Positions 18,582-26,861 of a stretch of 64,000 bases of DNA are shown in pieces. Under the pieces are notes generated by a model. The model had not been told where the DNA came from, did no database searches, and was given only the letters and a program-made list of their open reading frames with translations. Numbering within the stretch: the first letter of the stretch is position 1; each line of letters starts with the position of its first letter. The stretch is from Yunchengibacter salinarum (GTDB lineage: Bacteria > Pseudomonadota > Alphaproteobacteria > Sphingomonadales > Kordiimonadaceae): positions 248,001 through 312,000 of the forward strand of contig NZ_JBBJLN010000002.1 in the NCBI RefSeq assembly GCF_037658235.1, given 5' to 3'. Both the position numbers and the translations under genes were made by a program.

Positions 18582-20537
18582 ATGCCCCCGTTCGCCCTAT
18601 TGTGCACACTCATGAGAGGCTATCGCGCCACGGGCGAACCGCCGATGGATGATCCGTCCGCCGTGCCCAACAGTCAGCGTTTCGAGGATCTGGCCGCCCA
18701 TCGTGCCACGTTGGGCCGCACCCTTGCGCGCCTGTTTACCACCTTTTTCCGCCACGACCTCAGGCGCTGGCGACCGGCCATCGTGGCCGCCTTCACGCTG
18801 ACCGTGCTGGCCAAGATGATTTCCGTGGCGGCCCCCCTGATGATCGGGGAAGGGATCAACCGCCTGGCCGCCGACGAGGGCGCCGAGGCGCCGACCCATG
18901 GCCTGAAAGCCTTTCTGGCGGACCTGATTCCCGCGGGCGGCGCCACACAAAGCTTCATCTGGTTCTTTGCCGCCTATGCCGGGGCGCGCTTTTTGGCGCA
19001 GGCGCTGCCGCAATTGCGCGATGCCTTTTTTGTCAAGGTGACACAGGATGCCAGCCGGATCGTGGCGGTGGAGGCGTATGGCCATGCGCAGAATCTGTCG
19101 CTGGGGTTTCACCTGTCGCGGCGGGCCGGGGCGCTCAACCGGGTGATCGAGCGGGGCGCGGCCAGCATGGAATATCTGCTGCGCTTTCTCGCCTTCAATA
19201 TCGCCCCCACTCTGATTGAACTGGTGCTGGCGGCGGTGGTGCTGCAAGCGACCTTTGGCGGCTGGTTCGCGCTGGCCGCCGTGGCCACGGTGGCGGCTTA
19301 CGGCCTTTTCACGATCGTGGTGACCGAATTCCGCACCCGGCAGCGGCGCGTGCTGAACGAGGTGGATACGGACCTGCGGGCGCGGGCCATGGATTCGCTG
19401 ACCAATTTTGAAGTGGTCAAGGCGTTCGCCGCCGAGGACCGGGAGCGCGACCGCTATGACAGCGCACGCCGCCGCTTCAATCGGCTTTATGTGCGGCTGA
19501 TGCGCTCGCTGTCCGGGCTGAATGCGGGCCAGGAACTGATCATGAATGGCGGCCTGCTGGCGGTGGCGCTGCTGGCGGGCTTCGGCGCGCTTGAGGGGAC
19601 CATGCAGGCGGGGGACGTGACCGCCGTGGTGCTGATCCTGATGAACATTTATCGCCCGCTCAATATTCTGGGCTTTGCCTGGCGGGAGATCAGGCAGGGC
19701 ATGGTGGACATGGAAAAGCTGTTCGCCCTGATGGACGTGCGCCCGGATGTGGCGGACAGGGAAGACGCCGGGCCACTCAGCCATCCGGGCGGCGATATCC
19801 TGTTCGATCGGGTCAGCTTCATCCATGCGGGCCGCGCGGGCGGGCTGGATGATGTGTCCTTCACCCTGAAAGGCGGTGAAAGCCTGGGCATTGTGGGGCC
19901 GAGCGGGGCGGGCAAATCCACCATATTGAAGCTGCTGTTCCGCTTTCACGATGTGGATGCGGGGCGCATCACCATTGGCGGGCAGGATGTGCGTGACGTG
20001 CGCCAGAAGGACCTGCGCGGCGCCATGGCGCTGGTGCCGCAGGATGTGGTGCTGTTCAACGACACGCTGCGCTACAATATCGCTTATGGTGCGGCGGGCG
20101 CCGATGAAGCGCGGGTGATGGCGGCGGCGGAACAGGCCAATCTGGGCGATTTCATTCGCAGCCTGCCGGATGGGTTGGAAACACTGGTGGGCGAACGGGG
20201 CCTGAAGCTGTCCGGCGGCGAGAAACAGCGGGTTGGGGTGGCGCGCGCCATTTTGTCCGACCCGGCGATTCTGGTGCTGGACGAGGCCACGTCGGCGCTG
20301 GACAGCGGCACCGAATCGCAGGTGCAGGCAGCCATTGGCCGTGCGGCGCGGGGGCGCACCACCATTGCCGTGGCCCACCGCCTGTCCACGCTGGCGGGCG
20401 CGGATCGCATCATCGTACTGGATGCGGGCCGGGTGGTGGAAAGCGGCACCCATGACGACCTGATCGCGCGGGACGGGCTTTATGCCCGGCTGTGGCGTCA
20501 GCAGGGCGGGGCCGCACCGCCCCGCGCGGCGGAATGA
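18582..20537 (+). CDS. ATM1-type ABC exporter (fused permease and ATPase)
   Basis: About 650 residues, a half-transporter acting as a homodimer in the inner membrane. Six membrane helices (residues ~60-360) precede the ATPase with Walker A GPSGAGKST, signature LSGGEKQR and Walker B AILVLDEATSALD. The N-terminal sequence and helices match the Atm1/HMT1 subgroup, which exports glutathione-linked metals or persulfides for cytosolic iron-sulfur assembly and detoxification. The exact start is uncertain: ATGs at 18582, 18612 and 18645 are all in frame and none has a strong ribosome site. Its stop overlaps the start of the next gene (ATGA). Confidence 0.9.
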   Translation: MPPFALLCTLMRGYRATGEPPMDDPSAVPNSQRFEDLAAHRATLGRTLARLFTTFFRHDLRRWRPAIVAAFTLTVLAKMISVAAPLMIGEGINRLAADEGAEAPTHGLKAFLADLIPAGGATQSFIWFFAAYAGARFLAQALPQLRDAFFVKVTQDASRIVAVEAYGHAQNLSLGFHLSRRAGALNRVIERGAASMEYLLRFLAFNIAPTLIELVLAAVVLQATFGGWFALAAVATVAAYGLFTIVVTEFRTRQRRVLNEVDTDLRARAMDSLTNFEVVKAFAAEDRERDRYDSARRRFNRLYVRLMRSLSGLNAGQELIMNGGLLAVALLAGFGALEGTMQAGDVTAVVLILMNIYRPLNILGFAWREIRQGMVDMEKLFALMDVRPDVADREDAGPLSHPGGDILFDRVSFIHAGRAGGLDDVSFTLKGGESLGIVGPSGAGKSTILKLLFRFHDVDAGRITIGGQDVRDVRQKDLRGAMALVPQDVVLFNDTLRYNIAYGAAGADEARVMAAAEQANLGDFIRSLPDGLETLVGERGLKLSGGEKQRVGVARAILSDPAILVLDEATSALDSGTESQVQAAIGRAARGRTTIAVAHRLSTLAGADRIIVLDAGRVVESGTHDDLIARDGLYARLWRQQGGAAPPRAAE

Positions 20538-21451
20538 CAGCCTTGCGCTGGGCCATCGCCACGGTGAGCTTTGTGGGCACGGGGCCGCCCGCCATGCTGA
20601 CCCTTCAGCGTCGCTTCATCGAGGCCACGGCCCCAGGCCCGGACATGCCGGTTTATTGCGCCATACCCCGGCTGACGCAGGCGGAAAAAGTCCGCCTTGC
20701 CCACTGGCCGCGTGCGGTGCTGATGGCGGAAGGCGCGGAAACACGCAACCCCAATCGGGAACATGGCCTGTTGCTGGACCGGCTGGTGGCGCGCGCTTTC
20801 GCCGAGGGGGCCGACCGCGTGCTGACACTGGATACGGACAGCTTCCCCATCGTGCCGGACTGGGCGGAGCGGCTGTCCGGCGCGGCGCCCTTTACGGCCA
20901 TTCTGCGCCGGGAGAATGGCGACACGGTGCTGCCGCATCCATCCGGCTGTGTCATCACCCGGCGCTTTTTCGAGGATGCTGGCCCCACCTTCTGGCCGGA
21001 TGAGGCCACGACCCGATCCGATGCCTATGCGAACTGGCTGTCACAGGTGGGCCAGCGGCCCGATACCGGGATCGGTTATGCCCATGCCGCGCACCGGGCG
21101 GGGCTGCGCTGGCAGCCGTTGTATCGCAGCAACAGGCGGAATGTGCACCCCCTTGTGGGCGGGCTGTACGGGGATGTGCTGTTCCATCTGGGTGCCATGT
21201 CGCGCAGGCCCCTGTTTCATGCGGACGGCAGGCATTGGCCCCTTTCCGTGACCCGCCACCTGGCGCGTGTGCCTGTGTTGTGGCGCCTGCACCATCTGGC
21301 GCTCTCCCTGCGCGCCCGATATAATCGCCGGGTGGCGCACACGCTTCTGGCCGACCTTTTAAGCGATCCGGCAGGCACCCTGATCCGCCTCGGCGCCCCA
21401 TCCCATGTGCCCGCCATACTCCCGGTTTCGGATGATCAGCCCCCAACCTGA
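20534..21451 (+). CDS. Protein of unknown function with glycosyltransferase-like DTD motif
   Basis: 305 residues from the ATG at 20534, which overlaps the ABC exporter stop by four bases, so translation is coupled. I do not recognise the family. LTLDTDSFPIVPDW looks like the DxD metal/nucleotide-sugar site of a GT-A fold. It is followed by FTAILRRENGDT and a DTGIGYAHAAHRAG segment resembling the substrate loop of capsular or nucleotide-diphospho-sugar transferases. There are no membrane helices. A cytoplasmic glycosyltransferase is the best guess. Why it is coupled to an Atm1-type exporter is unclear. Confidence 0.55.
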   Translation: MTALRWAIATVSFVGTGPPAMLTLQRRFIEATAPGPDMPVYCAIPRLTQAEKVRLAHWPRAVLMAEGAETRNPNREHGLLLDRLVARAFAEGADRVLTLDTDSFPIVPDWAERLSGAAPFTAILRRENGDTVLPHPSGCVITRRFFEDAGPTFWPDEATTRSDAYANWLSQVGQRPDTGIGYAHAAHRAGLRWQPLYRSNRRNVHPLVGGLYGDVLFHLGAMSRRPLFHADGRHWPLSVTRHLARVPVLWRLHHLALSLRARYNRRVAHTLLADLLSDPAGTLIRLGAPSHVPAILPVSDDQPPT

Positions 21452-21527
21452 AGCACCCCATCCCACATGCTCAGCACAAACCACACCCCGCCCGCACCGG
21501 CGCCGCTTCTACCGCCATCCCGCATTT

Positions 21528-21613
21528 GCGGGATGAGCGGAGGCCACGACCGTGGCCCGCGGCAAGTGCCGCGCCCCCGCGGAGCCGCAGCGCGCAGCGC
21601 TCAGGCGTGAGCG
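21528..21613. repeat. Multi-hairpin intergenic repeat, copy A
   Basis: First of three direct copies in the 421-base gap 21452-21872 between convergent genes. Each copy contains nested palindromes: GGCCACGACCGTGGCC, GCGGCAAGTGCCGC and a GCGTGAGCG end. Copy A diverges from B and C in its last third. It is preceded by a CCCGCATTTGCGGG hairpin, and its upstream flank CTACCGCCATCCCGC is shared with copy C. Confidence 0.85.
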
Positions 21614-21644
21614 GAAACAAAGCCGGGCCGCGCAAGCGGCCAAG

Positions 21645-21728
21645 GCGGGATGAGCGGAGGCCACAAGCGTGGCCCGCGGCAAGTGCCGCGCCCGCGCGGA
21701 GCGCGTGCAAAGCACGCTTGCGTGAGCG
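21645..21728. repeat. Multi-hairpin intergenic repeat, copy B
   Basis: 84 bases, differing from copy C at only a few positions. The GGCCACAAGCGTGGCC arm change in B is not compensated in the loop but keeps the stem GGCCAC/GTGGCC. The distal GCGTGC-AAA-GCACGC hairpin is present. Confidence 0.85.
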
Positions 21729-21785
21729 CAAAAAGACAGCTTCCCACCCGCACCAACCTATCCTCTACCGCCATCCCGCCACTGC

Positions 21786-21869
21786 GCGGGATGAGCGGAG
21801 GCCACGACCGTGGCCCGCGGCAAGTGCCGCGCCCCCGCGGAGCGCGTGCAAAGCACGCTTGCGTGAGCG
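21786..21869. repeat. Multi-hairpin intergenic repeat, copy C
   Basis: 84 bases ending three bases before the ackA stop codon, preceded by a CCCGC...GCGGG hairpin as in copy A. No insertion-sequence ends or transposase are near. It looks like a REP/BIME-type element that may also end transcription from both sides. Confidence 0.85.
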
Positions 21870-21872
21870 AAA

Positions 21873-22958
21873 TCAAAGCATCCCCGCCGTGTGGTGCGCG
21901 ATCATGGCTTCCTCATTGGTGGGGATGGTCAGCGCCCGGAACGGGGCCAGATGGGCCAGGCGGTCAGTGATGGCGGCGCGCATTTCGGTGTCGTTTTCGC
22001 CGATGCCGCCGGTGAAGACGAGGCCGTCAAGCCCGCCCAGCGATATGGTGAGTGCCGCGATCCATTTGGCTGCCCGGTCGGCGAACATGTCCAGCGCGAA
22101 GGCGGCGGCGGTGTCGTGGCTCTCGCGCAGGCGGCGCACATCATGGCTGCGCCCGGACACGCCCTTGAGCCCGGCGCCGGTGGAAAGCAGCCGGTCCACC
22201 GCGTCCGCCGTCATGCCTTTCTGGCGGATCAGATACAGCACCACGCCGGGGTCTATGCTGCCGGATCGGGTGCCCATCATCAGGCCGTCCAGCGCTGTCA
22301 TGCCCATGCTGGTATCCACGCTTTTGCCCGCTTTCAGCGCGCAGGCACTGGCGCCATTGCCCAAATGGGCCACCACCACCCGGCCATGGGACAGATCGGG
22401 ATGGTTCTGCGCCAGATCCTGCGCCACCCATTCATAGGACAGGCCGTGAAAACCATAGCGCCGCACGCCTTCCTGATAAAAGTGTTCCGGCAGGGCGAAA
22501 TGCGTGGCAAGGGCAGGCATGGTGGCATGAAAGGCGGTGTCGAAGCAGGCAACCTGCGGCAGGTCCGGGCGATCGGCCATCAGGGCGCGGGCTGGGGCCA
22601 GATTGTGCGGCATGTGCAGGGGGGCCAGCGGTGTCAGCCTGTCCAGCGTGTCCAGAAGGGCGGGGGTGATGCGTTCCGGCTGCACATGGTCGGGCCCGCC
22701 ATGCACGATACGGTGGCCCACGGCGGTCAGTTTCAGGCCCGGCATGACATCCACCCTTTGCAGCACATGATGAAGCGCGGCCCGGTGATCCATGTTCGGG
22801 TCGAGCGCGGTGTCCTTGCCAGCCACGCTTAGCACGGGCGCTTCGCCCAGCCCGGTGACACGCAGATCGCCGAGGTTTTCAGCCGGGGCATCCGCCCGCA
22901 CCAGGCGGCATTTCAGGCTGCTGGAACCCGCATTGATGGTGAGGATCGCATCTGACAT
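21873..22958 (-). CDS. ackA: Acetate kinase
   Basis: Interconverts acetyl phosphate plus ADP with acetate plus ATP. 361 residues from the ATG at 22958 (GGAAG upstream), a little shorter than the ~400 of E. coli. Motifs are LTINAGSSSLK (phosphate 1), VGHRIVHGG with the catalytic Arg, FDTAFHATMP, RRYGFHGLSYEWV, AHLGNGASACALK, TRSGSIDPGV and FTGGIGEN (adenosine). It follows the phosphotransacylase gene by 66 bases on the same strand, making an acyl-CoA/acyl-phosphate module. Butyrate or propionate kinase activity cannot be excluded. Confidence 0.93.
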   Translation of the reverse strand: MSDAILTINAGSSSLKCRLVRADAPAENLGDLRVTGLGEAPVLSVAGKDTALDPNMDHRAALHHVLQRVDVMPGLKLTAVGHRIVHGGPDHVQPERITPALLDTLDRLTPLAPLHMPHNLAPARALMADRPDLPQVACFDTAFHATMPALATHFALPEHFYQEGVRRYGFHGLSYEWVAQDLAQNHPDLSHGRVVVAHLGNGASACALKAGKSVDTSMGMTALDGLMMGTRSGSIDPGVVLYLIRQKGMTADAVDRLLSTGAGLKGVSGRSHDVRRLRESHDTAAAFALDMFADRAAKWIAALTISLGGLDGLVFTGGIGENDTEMRAAITDRLAHLAPFRALTIPTNEEAMIAHHTAGML

Positions 22959-23024
22959 CGGGGTGCTTCCGGTCATTGGCCCGCCTGTATCATGCGGCTG
23001 CCGGTGGGGCGGGGCGTGGCTGGG

Positions 23025-24008
23025 TCAGGTGAACATGCCCCGTGATCGGGCATCGCCGTAGAGCACGGCCAGCGCGGCGGACAAAAGGCGCGTCTGGCGG
23101 CTGTCGGCCCTGCTGGTCAGGATGACCGGCACGCGGGCGCCCAGCACCAGCCCGGCGGCCTCCGCTTCGGCGAAAAAGGTCATCTGCTTGCCCATGATGT
23201 TTCCCGCTTCCAGATCGGGGGCCAGCAGGATATCGGCGTCGCCCGCCACCTCGGATCGGATGCCTTTTTCCTCCGCCGCGGCCCGGCTGATGGCATTGTC
23301 GAAGGCCAGCGGCCCATCCAGCAGCGCGTCGGTGATCTGGCCCCGATCCGCCATTTTGCACAGTGCCGCCGCATCCAGCGTGACCTGCATGGACGGGTTC
23401 ACCGTTTCCACCGCCGCCAGCAGGGCGGCCTTGGGCAGGCGGTTCTGCGACGCGAACAGGGCGTGCCACAGATGGATGGCGTTTTGCAGGATATCCACCT
23501 TGGCCGACAGATCCGGCGCGATGGAAATGGCCGCGTCCGTCAGCAGGAAGGGTTTGTGATAGGTTTTCACGTCCATGGCATAGACATGGCTGATCCGCCG
23601 TTCGGTCCTGAGCGCGCGGCTGCGGATCACCGCGCTCAGAATTTCATCCGAATGAAGGGCGCCTTTCATGACCGCCTGAACCCGGCCCTCCGCCGCCATT
23701 TTGCAGGCGGTGGCGGCGGCGTCGTGGCTGTGTTCGCTGTTCACCAGGTCGAAAGGGCTGATGTCCAGGCCCGCCGCATCCGCGGCAGCGCGTATCTTCG
23801 CTTCCGGCCCCACCAGGGTCGGCACCAGAAGGTCCGCCTCCGCCCCGTCAAGGGCTGCCTGTATGGCATTGGCATGGACGGGGTGGGCCACGGCCACGCT
23901 CAGGGGTGGCAGGGGCGCGCACTGGTCCAGCATCATTTTGGCAAAGCTGCCGTCGGGGCGGCGCGGCGCTTTGGCGCGTATCCCGCTGGGATTGAGGGTG
24001 TGGGTCAT
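23025..24008 (-). CDS. Phosphate acetyl/butyryltransferase
   Basis: 327 residues of the phosphotransacylase (PTA_PTB) family, short form without the P-loop regulatory domain of large Pta. It exchanges CoA for phosphate on acetyl- or butyryl-CoA, feeding AckA. Visible motifs are VAVAHPVHANAIQAALDG near the N-terminus, MKGALHSDEILSAV, a DAAISIAPDLSAKVDILQNAI segment and AGDADILLAPDLEAGNIMGK, all standard for Ptb-like enzymes. This form is often named bifunctional enoyl-CoA hydratase/phosphate acetyltransferase, but no hydratase domain is present. Confidence 0.9.
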   Translation of the reverse strand: MTHTLNPSGIRAKAPRRPDGSFAKMMLDQCAPLPPLSVAVAHPVHANAIQAALDGAEADLLVPTLVGPEAKIRAAADAAGLDISPFDLVNSEHSHDAAATACKMAAEGRVQAVMKGALHSDEILSAVIRSRALRTERRISHVYAMDVKTYHKPFLLTDAAISIAPDLSAKVDILQNAIHLWHALFASQNRLPKAALLAAVETVNPSMQVTLDAAALCKMADRGQITDALLDGPLAFDNAISRAAAEEKGIRSEVAGDADILLAPDLEAGNIMGKQMTFFAEAEAAGLVLGARVPVILTSRADSRQTRLLSAALAVLYGDARSRGMFT

Positions 24009-24067
24009 GGTCTTGCCGGTTCCTTTCCTGCCGGATCGTGATGGCCGGATGGTATGGGACGCCGTGC

Positions 24068-24595
24068 CTAGAATCTGAGTTCCGTGATCAGATGGTCCGC
24101 AGTTTTGCCATCCTCGGCAAAGGGGAGCAACAGGGCCTCCACCCGGATGAAATCCTTGGCGGTGCCTTTTTGTGGCCCCGTAATGCGCATGGGCCGGGCG
24201 CGTTCGGCCACATGGCAGTGCATGGCATAGGATCGCTGCGTCCGTTCGGGAAAGGCGGAATGCACATCCGCCATGCTCAGGCCGGTCAGTTCCATATCCA
24301 TCAATCGGGTCAGCGCACTGCCGAAAACCCGGTAATAATGCCCTGCAAGGCCCGTGCGTCCCTCATGGTTCAGCGCGATCAGTGCCACATAGGGCAGATG
24401 TTCGGGCAGGTCCATGGCCCGGAAGGCGCCGATGGGCGGCAATGCATCCGGCGCCGGGCGCAGCGCTTCATAATAGTCCAGCAGGGCCTGCAGGGCCGGG
24501 TGTTCCAGCGTCTGTTCGGTTTCGCGCCAGCGCGTGTCGTCCCCCGACAGGGTCAGAACCTGATGGCGAATTCTGGATATATCCCCGCTAACCAT
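24068..24595 (-). CDS. PAS_5 domain protein (alphaproteobacterial DUF1457 type)
   Basis: 175 residues that are essentially one PAS-like domain. Conserved features include ALLDYYEALRP near residue 40, LPPIGAFRAMDLPEHLPYVALIAL, the RVFGSALTRLMDMELTG core, and a C-terminal LLLPFAEDG strand. These single-domain proteins are abundant in alphaproteobacteria and of unknown function. They probably sense a ligand and act through protein contacts. No kinase or output domain is attached. The start lacks a strong ribosome site. Confidence 0.78.
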   Translation of the reverse strand: MVSGDISRIRHQVLTLSGDDTRWRETEQTLEHPALQALLDYYEALRPAPDALPPIGAFRAMDLPEHLPYVALIALNHEGRTGLAGHYYRVFGSALTRLMDMELTGLSMADVHSAFPERTQRSYAMHCHVAERARPMRITGPQKGTAKDFIRVEALLLPFAEDGKTADHLITELRF

Positions 24596-24780
24596 GGCCA
24601 GAAGTTAGCATGTTTCACTGGACGCACAAGCGATACCGGGATAAGCGGATTGTAAATATCACAATTCTGTGATTCCCTAGGAGGGCCCGGCTACCGGACT
24701 TTTAACCTTTTTTGCCCATATTAGTGAAAAAGTCTGTTGCGACCTGCTGGCAGACAGATGCCGAACAGGGGAGGCGCGTG

Positions 24781-25926
24781 GTGCGTGCGCGGCCTGATAC
24801 AGTGACCTTGACGGGGCGTATGAAGCGCCCCCTGCGTCTGATGGGCCTTGTGATCTGCGGGCTGTCCGCGCCTCTGGCGGGTACGCTTGGGCAACCCACT
24901 CTGGTCGAGACGCGCGCTCTGAACCAGGCCGGGTCCGTGGGCAATCTGGATGCCGCCATTCGTATGCGCCTTGAAGATCCCGAACGGGCGATCCGTCAAT
25001 TGTCCGCGATCCGGGAACGTGACCTTTCCACCGAGGACCAGGGCCGTCTGCTGGTGGCGCTGGGTCATTCCCATCTGATTCTGGGCGACCATGATGCGGC
25101 GAGCGCGGTTCTGGAAAACGCTCTTGCGCTGGATGGCGCCGCCACCGTCACGCGCATTCGGGCGCTGTATTACATGGCGACATTGAAAGACCGGCGCGGC
25201 GCGTATGAAGCATCGCTGGAATATGTGATTCAGGCGGCTGAGCTGCTCAATCGTGCGTCCGTGCCCTTTACCTATGCACTGATCAATATGGCGGCGTCCC
25301 AATATCTTCTGGAAGCCCGGAAGTTCGCCGAAGCCCATGTTTTCGCCGATGCCATGCGCCGGCTGGGGCGCCTGATGCGTTCGCCGCTTCTTGAATGCGC
25401 GGGCCGGGCGCAGGAGGCGCGGCTCATTCTGCTGCGTCGCGGGCTTGACCCGGCGGGGCCGATGGTGCGCCGCGCACTGGATGCCTGCGAAACGGCGGGG
25501 TATCGCGCCATTGCTGCCGGTGTGCGGGCGGAGCTGCTGATCCGGCAACTCTATCATGGTGAGCCGGAAGCCGCCGTGCGGGATGCGCGGGCGCTGGTGC
25601 GGGAAGGGGATGTGACCGCGCTGGGACGAAACGTGATGGACCTGCGCAGCGCCATAGCGGTGGGGCTGCTGCGGGCCGGGCGGGTCAGCGAAGCGATCGT
25701 TCATGCCCGTGCGCTGCTGCGCCAGACCGAGGGTGCGCCGGTGGGCCCCGCGCGCCAGACCGCCTATCTTGTTCTGCGGGATGCCTATAAGGAATTGGGT
25801 GATCAGGCCATGGCGCGCCGCTTCCAGCATGAAATGAGCGAAACCATGCTGGCGCTCGACGAAGAGGCCGAACGCCGCCAGGAAGCGCTCAGGGAAACGG
25901 ATTTCCGCCGCCGTATGGGCTATTGA
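24781..25926 (+). CDS. TPR-repeat exported protein, resembling the sensor half of a signalling protein
   Basis: The GTG at 24781 is six bases after GGGGAGG, giving 381 residues. An N-terminal hydrophobic stretch (LMGLVICGLSAPLAGTL) is a probable signal peptide or anchor. The rest is alpha-helical and TPR-like, with helices such as GRLLVALGHSHLILGDHDAA and RALYYMATLKDRRGAYEASL. It ends with a charged segment EEAERRQEALRETDFRRRMGY that looks like the coiled-coil linker which in related proteins leads into a histidine kinase or GGDEF domain; here it simply stops. The 3' end overlaps the opposing binding-protein gene by seven bases. Confidence 0.6.
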   Translation: MRARPDTVTLTGRMKRPLRLMGLVICGLSAPLAGTLGQPTLVETRALNQAGSVGNLDAAIRMRLEDPERAIRQLSAIRERDLSTEDQGRLLVALGHSHLILGDHDAASAVLENALALDGAATVTRIRALYYMATLKDRRGAYEASLEYVIQAAELLNRASVPFTYALINMAASQYLLEARKFAEAHVFADAMRRLGRLMRSPLLECAGRAQEARLILLRRGLDPAGPMVRRALDACETAGYRAIAAGVRAELLIRQLYHGEPEAAVRDARALVREGDVTALGRNVMDLRSAIAVGLLRAGRVSEAIVHARALLRQTEGAPVGPARQTAYLVLRDAYKELGDQAMARRFQHEMSETMLALDEEAERRQEALRETDFRRRMGY

Positions 25927-26720
25927 TCCTGCCGCGCCGCCCGCCGGGCGCGGGGCAGGGCGGTGCGCATTCTGTCCATCAGGGTGGGGTCGGTATCGGG
26001 ATGGCAGCCCAGGGACAGGCGCACGTCGCGGAAGGTCAGGGCCAGCCGGGCCTTTACGCGGGGGTCGCGTTCCATCACATGGTGCGCGTCCCGCTTCCCC
26101 GTCAGCCACAGGCGTGCCCGGCCGTGCATCAGAAGATCAGCGGCCATGGCATCTTCATCCACGGCGATGATGCGCTTGCCCCCGGTGGCGCGGTAACTGG
26201 CCAGATTGGCGCTGCCCCGCAGGCCCACGACCACGAGATCATGGGCGTCCTCGACGCTTTCAAGGGTCAGGTGATCCTGCTGGCGGCTGTAAAATTGCCA
26301 TTTGCCGGTGATCAGCGGCCCCACCCAGGCAAAGCGATCTTCCCGTGCCGCTGTGCGGTTCATGGAAAACAGGCAATGGTCCGGCGCGCTCAGCGTTTTC
26401 TGGAAAGCGCGCTGCCATGGCAGCAGGGTGATGGTGTGCGCGATGCCGGTAAGCTGCATCAGTTCTTGTACCACCCTGGTGCCGGTGCCTGTCAGCCTGC
26501 CCGTTTCCGGGTGTTGATAATTGTGCGGCGGGTTCTGTTCCGTCAGCAGGGTCAGGTCCGTCGCGGTGGCGGCAAACAGCGCGCCTCTCGCCGCATCGGT
26601 CAGAAACAGGAGCCCTATAAGGAGCGCCCCCGGTGGGGCACATGCCGCAAGTCTGGCCAGATGCCGCACCCCGGTGCGACCCCACCTTGATATCTGCCTG
26701 ACAAGGCGCAATCGTTTCAT
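25920..26720 (-). CDS. Periplasmic substrate-binding protein (PBPb family), orphan
   Basis: 266 residues with a basic N-terminus and hydrophobic core (ALLIGLLFLTDAARGALF), a signal peptide or anchor. The mature part opens LTLLTEQNPPHNYQHPETG, the usual start of family 3 binding proteins and amino-acid sensors, then TLLPWQRAFQKTL, AWVGPLITGKWQFYSR and GLRGSANLASY. No transporter subunits are near, so it could bind a signal for another system. Its ribosome site is poor: an AAGG abuts the ATG. Confidence 0.7.
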   Translation of the reverse strand: MKRLRLVRQISRWGRTGVRHLARLAACAPPGALLIGLLFLTDAARGALFAATATDLTLLTEQNPPHNYQHPETGRLTGTGTRVVQELMQLTGIAHTITLLPWQRAFQKTLSAPDHCLFSMNRTAAREDRFAWVGPLITGKWQFYSRQQDHLTLESVEDAHDLVVVGLRGSANLASYRATGGKRIIAVDEDAMAADLLMHGRARLWLTGKRDAHHVMERDPRVKARLALTFRDVRLSLGCHPDTDPTLMDRMRTALPRARRAARQDQ

Positions 26721-26861
26721 CCTTCATGGGCGTGATTCAAGACCCCCATCATGCGCCGGGTCACGGCCCGTCACAAGGGGGTGATGGCGATAAAGGGACG
26801 GCATTTTCCGCCGGATACACGGTGACATGGCAGGATACATGCCATACTTTCATCAGGATGG

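Noticed and set aside
21471..21970. Open frames in the repeat region giving the repeated peptide RGPRQVPRPRGARAKHACVS
   Set aside because: They only translate the three DNA repeats, cross the ackA 3' end and lack ribosome sites.
22981..23060. Promoter between pta and ackA
   Set aside because: Only 66 bases separate the genes and I found no convincing -35/-10 pair; a shared transcript is simpler.
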